From assembly GCA_019314105.1 (NCBI GenBank), contig JAFCZY010000108.1:1-6642 (forward strand): DNA of 6,642 bases, written 5' to 3'. The DNA comes from Deltaproteobacteria bacterium. GTDB lineage: Bacteria > Desulfobacterota > Desulfobacteria > Desulfobacterales > Desulfobacteraceae. Shown piece by piece: positions 3,940 to 6,642 of this stretch. The translations under genes and the position numbers were made by a program. The notes under the pieces were generated by a model. The model did not search any database. It had not been told where the DNA came from and worked only from the letters and a program-made list of their open reading frames with translations. Every line of letters starts with the position of its first letter. Position 1 is the first letter of the stretch.

Positions 3940-6642
3940 TTTTTTAAATCTGTCCCGGAGTTTAAATCAGCAATAGAGTTTAAATCAACAGTGGGATGGA
4001 TTAAAGATAAAACCTGTTTTAACCCTTTTGCAAAGGTAACCGGTGTCGGACTTAAGATAAGTTCAGGATCCAGAACATAAATACGGTTGTTTCTTGTGGC
4101 AGTCAAGGAACCAAATTTTATCCACCGCTGTTTTTCAATTTCTCCGGCTTTTTTGGATGTTCCCATGGTTGCGATTAAAATAACGTCCGGGTTTTCCTTA
4201 AGGACTTTTTCCCTGCTGTAGATTCCTGACTTTTCATTTTCAGCAATATTGATTCCTCCGCCATAGTTGATATATTCATTGATAAATGTCTCTTTATTGG
4301 CAGAATGCAGGGGTTTCATGCCGATCTGGATAAATACCTTTTTTTTAGGAAGATGAGCTGTTTTAAGCTTAATCGTTTCAACTTCTCTTACAGCACGTTT
4401 GACTATTTTTTTCGCTATATCTGCCTGCCCCAGAACCTTGCCTATTTTCATTGTAATGTCGCACATTTGAGGGAAAGTTTGCGGGTTTTCTATTCTTATT
4501 ACCTTAATACCCTGGTTTTCTAAAATTTTTATCTGCTTTCCCCTTGAAAGCGGACTTGCAATAACCAGATCCGGATGCAGACTGATAATTTTTTCAACAT
4601 TCATCTGGATCACCGACCCGATTTTTTCTTTGAATTTTGCTTCTTCCGGAACATTACAATAGGTGGTGTCGGCAATCAGCAAATCCTGGGCGTTTAAAAG
4701 ATATATGGTTTCCGTAATAATGGGAGATAAAGAAATCACCCTTTGAGGGATGGCAGTCGTTTCCTCCTTTCGATTCAACCGCGCCTGAGCGCCTGTTAGA
4801 ATGGCGTCAAGCGCTGTTTTTAGGGTGATGGGCAAACTGTCATCTGAAATCATATCTTTTATTTCTTTAATATCAACTCCGGCAATATGAGTGGCAATTT
4901 TTTTACACCACATATTAAACGAAGTTAAGTTTTTGATCAATCCTTTCTCATATTCATCACTGATGGCCAAGGAGGATTCAATAAATGCTGCATATTCAGG
5001 CTCAAGAAGCAATTGTTCCACTAAGGCTGCAAAATCGCTGCGGTTTTCTTCACACCCGCAATTTGCCCCTGTCATCAACTGGTACAGGCTTATTTTTCTC
5101 TCTTTCAAGCGCTGAAAAACATTGCGTTTGGCAAGGATACCATTCTGTTTTAAAACAGCTTCTTTAACACCTGCATAAACTGCCTTAGCCATCAGCTCGC
5201 CCATTTTTGTATGCCCGCCGGTATTGTCGATTTCCCTACCAGAACCCTGCACCACAAGAATATTATCGGTACCGGTGCCGGTGGCTTCATTTATCAAAGG
5301 GGTATAACTGGATCGGATATCCATATCCTCAAGGGCCGCTGTTTTGCTTTCCGTTACCGATATGATGGCACGGGTCATGGCTCTTTTGGACAGCTTCATA
5401 TTGGTTAAAATAATAATATTAATTGTGCCGGGCTCATAAAAAGCACCCATATCCTTTGACATTCTTACGGCATTGCCCATAACACCGGCAGTTACAAGGG
5501 CATAAACCTTCATGTCTTTATAGGTCTGAGATTGAATGGAAAGGTTATCCATATCCGCACCGGTAATTAAAAATGAAGTGGTCTCTTTCCGGCGTTGCAC
5601 CGCCTTTAAGATAGAGGTGTTGATATGGTCAATGCCTGAGTTATGACCGGGTCCCCATGTGGGAGGAGGAGAAAAATGATTGCCGACACTCATTATATTG
5701 TCCCGCCCGCCTTCAAGAGTTGATACAATTGACTGGGGAGATTTAAAATCAATGATCAGGGTTTTGTTCTCAAAATCATAAATATTGCTGTAGGCAATGG
5801 CAGCCGATTTAATATATTCAAGGTCTATTTCAACGGGTTTTGAACGATGAATACCCGTGGGGCGGGTATCATTTTCAGGATTTGAAAATTCTTTGGTATA
5901 AATAACGGAAGACAGCCAGGATGCAAAATACCCGGTATGGGTGGAGGCTCTGCAGGTCAGGTCACAGGGGAAATAATAAATCTGGTGGTTTTTTATGGCA
6001 TCCACATCTTTCCACCCGGGTCTGGAAAAAAAATTTTCTGCCGCTTCCTTGTCTGGGCCACACCCATAAATGACCTGGGGATTAAATGCCACCCACTCTT
6101 CTTTGGTAACACTTACAATATTTCCTTTTTTGCCGAAATCAGGCGGAATGCCTCCGGCAGCACGTATGATCTCATTTTGAAAGGACGTACTGCCCGGGGT
6201 CATGATCGTCTCTCTTCCCATGAGCCGTATAACCCGCTTCTTTCTTAAATTATTAATTTTGGCTAATTTTTGTTTGATATGATTTATCTCAGCCTTGTTT
6301 ATTTCAATGATCTTTTGCGCCTGTTTCTCCCGATCAAATAGTTTGCCCAAAGTTGCGATGGTTTTATAAGAATTGGCAATGGTATCATTTTGAAAAATAA
6401 ATAAGTTGCACTCTGTATTCTTAAATCTTTCAATAACATCTTTGTGAATCGAAGAAAGAATTATCATATCCGGGTTAATGTCTTCAATCTTATCAATGGA
6501 CGGCAGAAAAAATCCCCCGACAATTTGGTTGTCCGCAGCACCGGCAAGGGTTATATCGTGGTAGGTAATGCCCTTAACAAAATCTTTTGCCCCGATCCTA
6601 AAAAGAATTTCAGTAACTGACGGCACAAGGGAAACAACCTGA
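3936..6642 (-). CDS. cbiZ: BtuF-like / CbiZ / BtuF-like fusion protein (corrinoid binding and adenosylcobinamide amidohydrolase), N terminus beyond the right edge
   Basis: The frame is open to the right edge. A GTG at 6626 is the first start-type codon, but the codons before it read QVVSL, continuing into VPSVTEIL. That is the canonical start of a mature BtuF-type domain, so the true start and any signal peptide lie outside. Counting from 6626 there are 896 residues. Binding domain 1 is about 1-248 and has a CDLTC motif at 221-225. CbiZ is about 262-500, with STLEGG (302-307), NHFSPPPTWGPGH (316-328), TGADMD (355-360), VTAGVMGNA (378-386), EPGTINIIILTN (398-409), TESKTAAL (425-432), ATGTGTDN (448-455) and TGGHTKMGEL (469-478). 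A helical linker is about 500-625, with CGC at 523-525. Binding domain 2 is about 626-878 and starts RVISLSPIITETI. Known CbiZ enzymes hydrolyse adenosylcobinamide to adenosylcobyric acid and aminopropanol, for salvage or remodelling. The stop overlaps btuC (ATGA). Domain calls are firm; cellular location is unresolved. Confidence 0.9.
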   Translation of the reverse strand, partial: QVVSLVPSVTEILFRIGAKDFVKGITYHDITLAGAADNQIVGGFFLPSIDKIEDINPDMIILSSIHKDVIERFKNTECNLFIFQNDTIANSYKTIATLGKLFDREKQAQKIIEINKAEINHIKQKLAKINNLRKKRVIRLMGRETIMTPGSTSFQNEIIRAAGGIPPDFGKKGNIVSVTKEEWVAFNPQVIYGCGPDKEAAENFFSRPGWKDVDAIKNHQIYYFPCDLTCRASTHTGYFASWLSSVIYTKEFSNPENDTRPTGIHRSKPVEIDLEYIKSAAIAYSNIYDFENKTLIIDFKSPQSIVSTLEGGRDNIMSVGNHFSPPPTWGPGHNSGIDHINTSILKAVQRRKETTSFLITGADMDNLSIQSQTYKDMKVYALVTAGVMGNAVRMSKDMGAFYEPGTINIIILTNMKLSKRAMTRAIISVTESKTAALEDMDIRSSYTPLINEATGTGTDNILVVQGSGREIDNTGGHTKMGELMAKAVYAGVKEAVLKQNGILAKRNVFQRLKERKISLYQLMTGANCGCEENRSDFAALVEQLLLEPEYAAFIESSLAISDEYEKGLIKNLTSFNMWCKKIATHIAGVDIKEIKDMISDDSLPITLKTALDAILTGAQARLNRKEETTAIPQRVISLSPIITETIYLLNAQDLLIADTTYCNVPEEAKFKEKIGSVIQMNVEKIISLHPDLVIASPLSRGKQIKILENQGIKVIRIENPQTFPQMCDITMKIGKVLGQADIAKKIVKRAVREVETIKLKTAHLPKKKVFIQIGMKPLHSANKETFINEYINYGGGINIAENEKSGIYSREKVLKENPDVILIATMGTSKKAGEIEKQRWIKFGSLTATRNNRIYVLDPELILSPTPVTFAKGLKQVLSLIHPTVDLNSIADLNSGTDLKK
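3943..3996 (-). repeat. Degenerate 18-bp tandem repeat at the 3' end of the fusion gene
   Basis: The octamer tttaaatc (plus strand) recurs at 3943, 3961 and 3979, exactly 18 bp apart, with partly conserved bases between. On the coding strand it gives a hexapeptide repeat, DLNSIA / DLNSGT / DLKK, forming the hydrophilic C-terminal tail after binding domain 2. It runs almost to the btuC start. Confidence 0.8.

Noticed and set aside
5937..6248. Plus-strand open frame of 103 codons
   Set aside because: It is a shadow of binding domain 1 on the opposite strand, with no independent support. Other plus-strand frames (1621-1875, 2754-2966, 2888-3133, 3155-3403, 3617-3805, 4305-4523, 4891-5115, 4985-5167, 5211-5408) were dismissed for the same reason.
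6624..6626. GTG at 6626 as the true start of the fusion protein
   Set aside because: The codons upstream (QVVSL) complete the conserved BtuF-type opening VVSLVPSVTEIL, so this Val is internal and the gene continues past the window.
1..6642. CRISPR arrays, insertion sequences, tRNA genes
   Set aside because: No spaced direct repeats, terminal inverted repeats, transposase sequence or tRNA-like folds were seen; genes fill almost the whole window.

Overview
The window is one compact minus-strand gene cluster, and every real gene reads right to left. It holds most of a Gram-negative corrinoid (vitamin B12-type) uptake system, followed downstream by the 5' part of rplU (ribosomal protein L21). 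ExbB/ExbD/TonB show that the host has an outer membrane. The moderately AT-rich, Lys/AAA-rich coding style and the type of CbiZ domain suggest a sulfate-reducer-like member of Desulfobacterota (Desulfobacteraceae-like). That placement rests on recalled sequence style, not on a search.

Layout in transcription order. (1) 6642-3936: a very large multidomain protein, cut at its N terminus by the window edge. It carries a BtuF-like substrate-binding domain, a CbiZ (adenosylcobinamide amidohydrolase) domain, a linker of about 125 residues with a Cys-Gly-Cys, and a second, divergent BtuF-like domain. (2) 3939-2929: BtuC/FecCD-family permease. (3) 2932-2111: BtuD/FecE-family ATPase. (4) 2114-1482: ExbB. 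(5) 1485-1075: ExbD. (6) 1075-389: TonB. All five junctions overlap: four are ATGA (4 nt) and the last is TAATG (1 nt). This implies one polycistronic mRNA with translational coupling. No promoter for this operon lies in the window; it starts beyond position 6642.

After tonB there is a 108-bp gap with a weak hairpin and a near-perfect sigma70 promoter (TTGACA, 17 bp, TATTAT). The promoter serves rplU, which runs off the left edge. The reading frame of rplU passes through a 16-nt poly-A tract and is intact.

Inferred working model: ExbB-ExbD-TonB energise an outer-membrane corrinoid receptor that is not in the window. The binding domains capture the ligand in the periplasm and BtuC2D2 imports it. 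The CbiZ domain cleaves the aminopropanol (nucleotide-loop) arm to give cobyric acid for remodelling. The puzzle is that CbiZ is known as a cytoplasmic enzyme, yet here it sits between two domains of a normally periplasmic family. This fusion is the most interesting element of the window.
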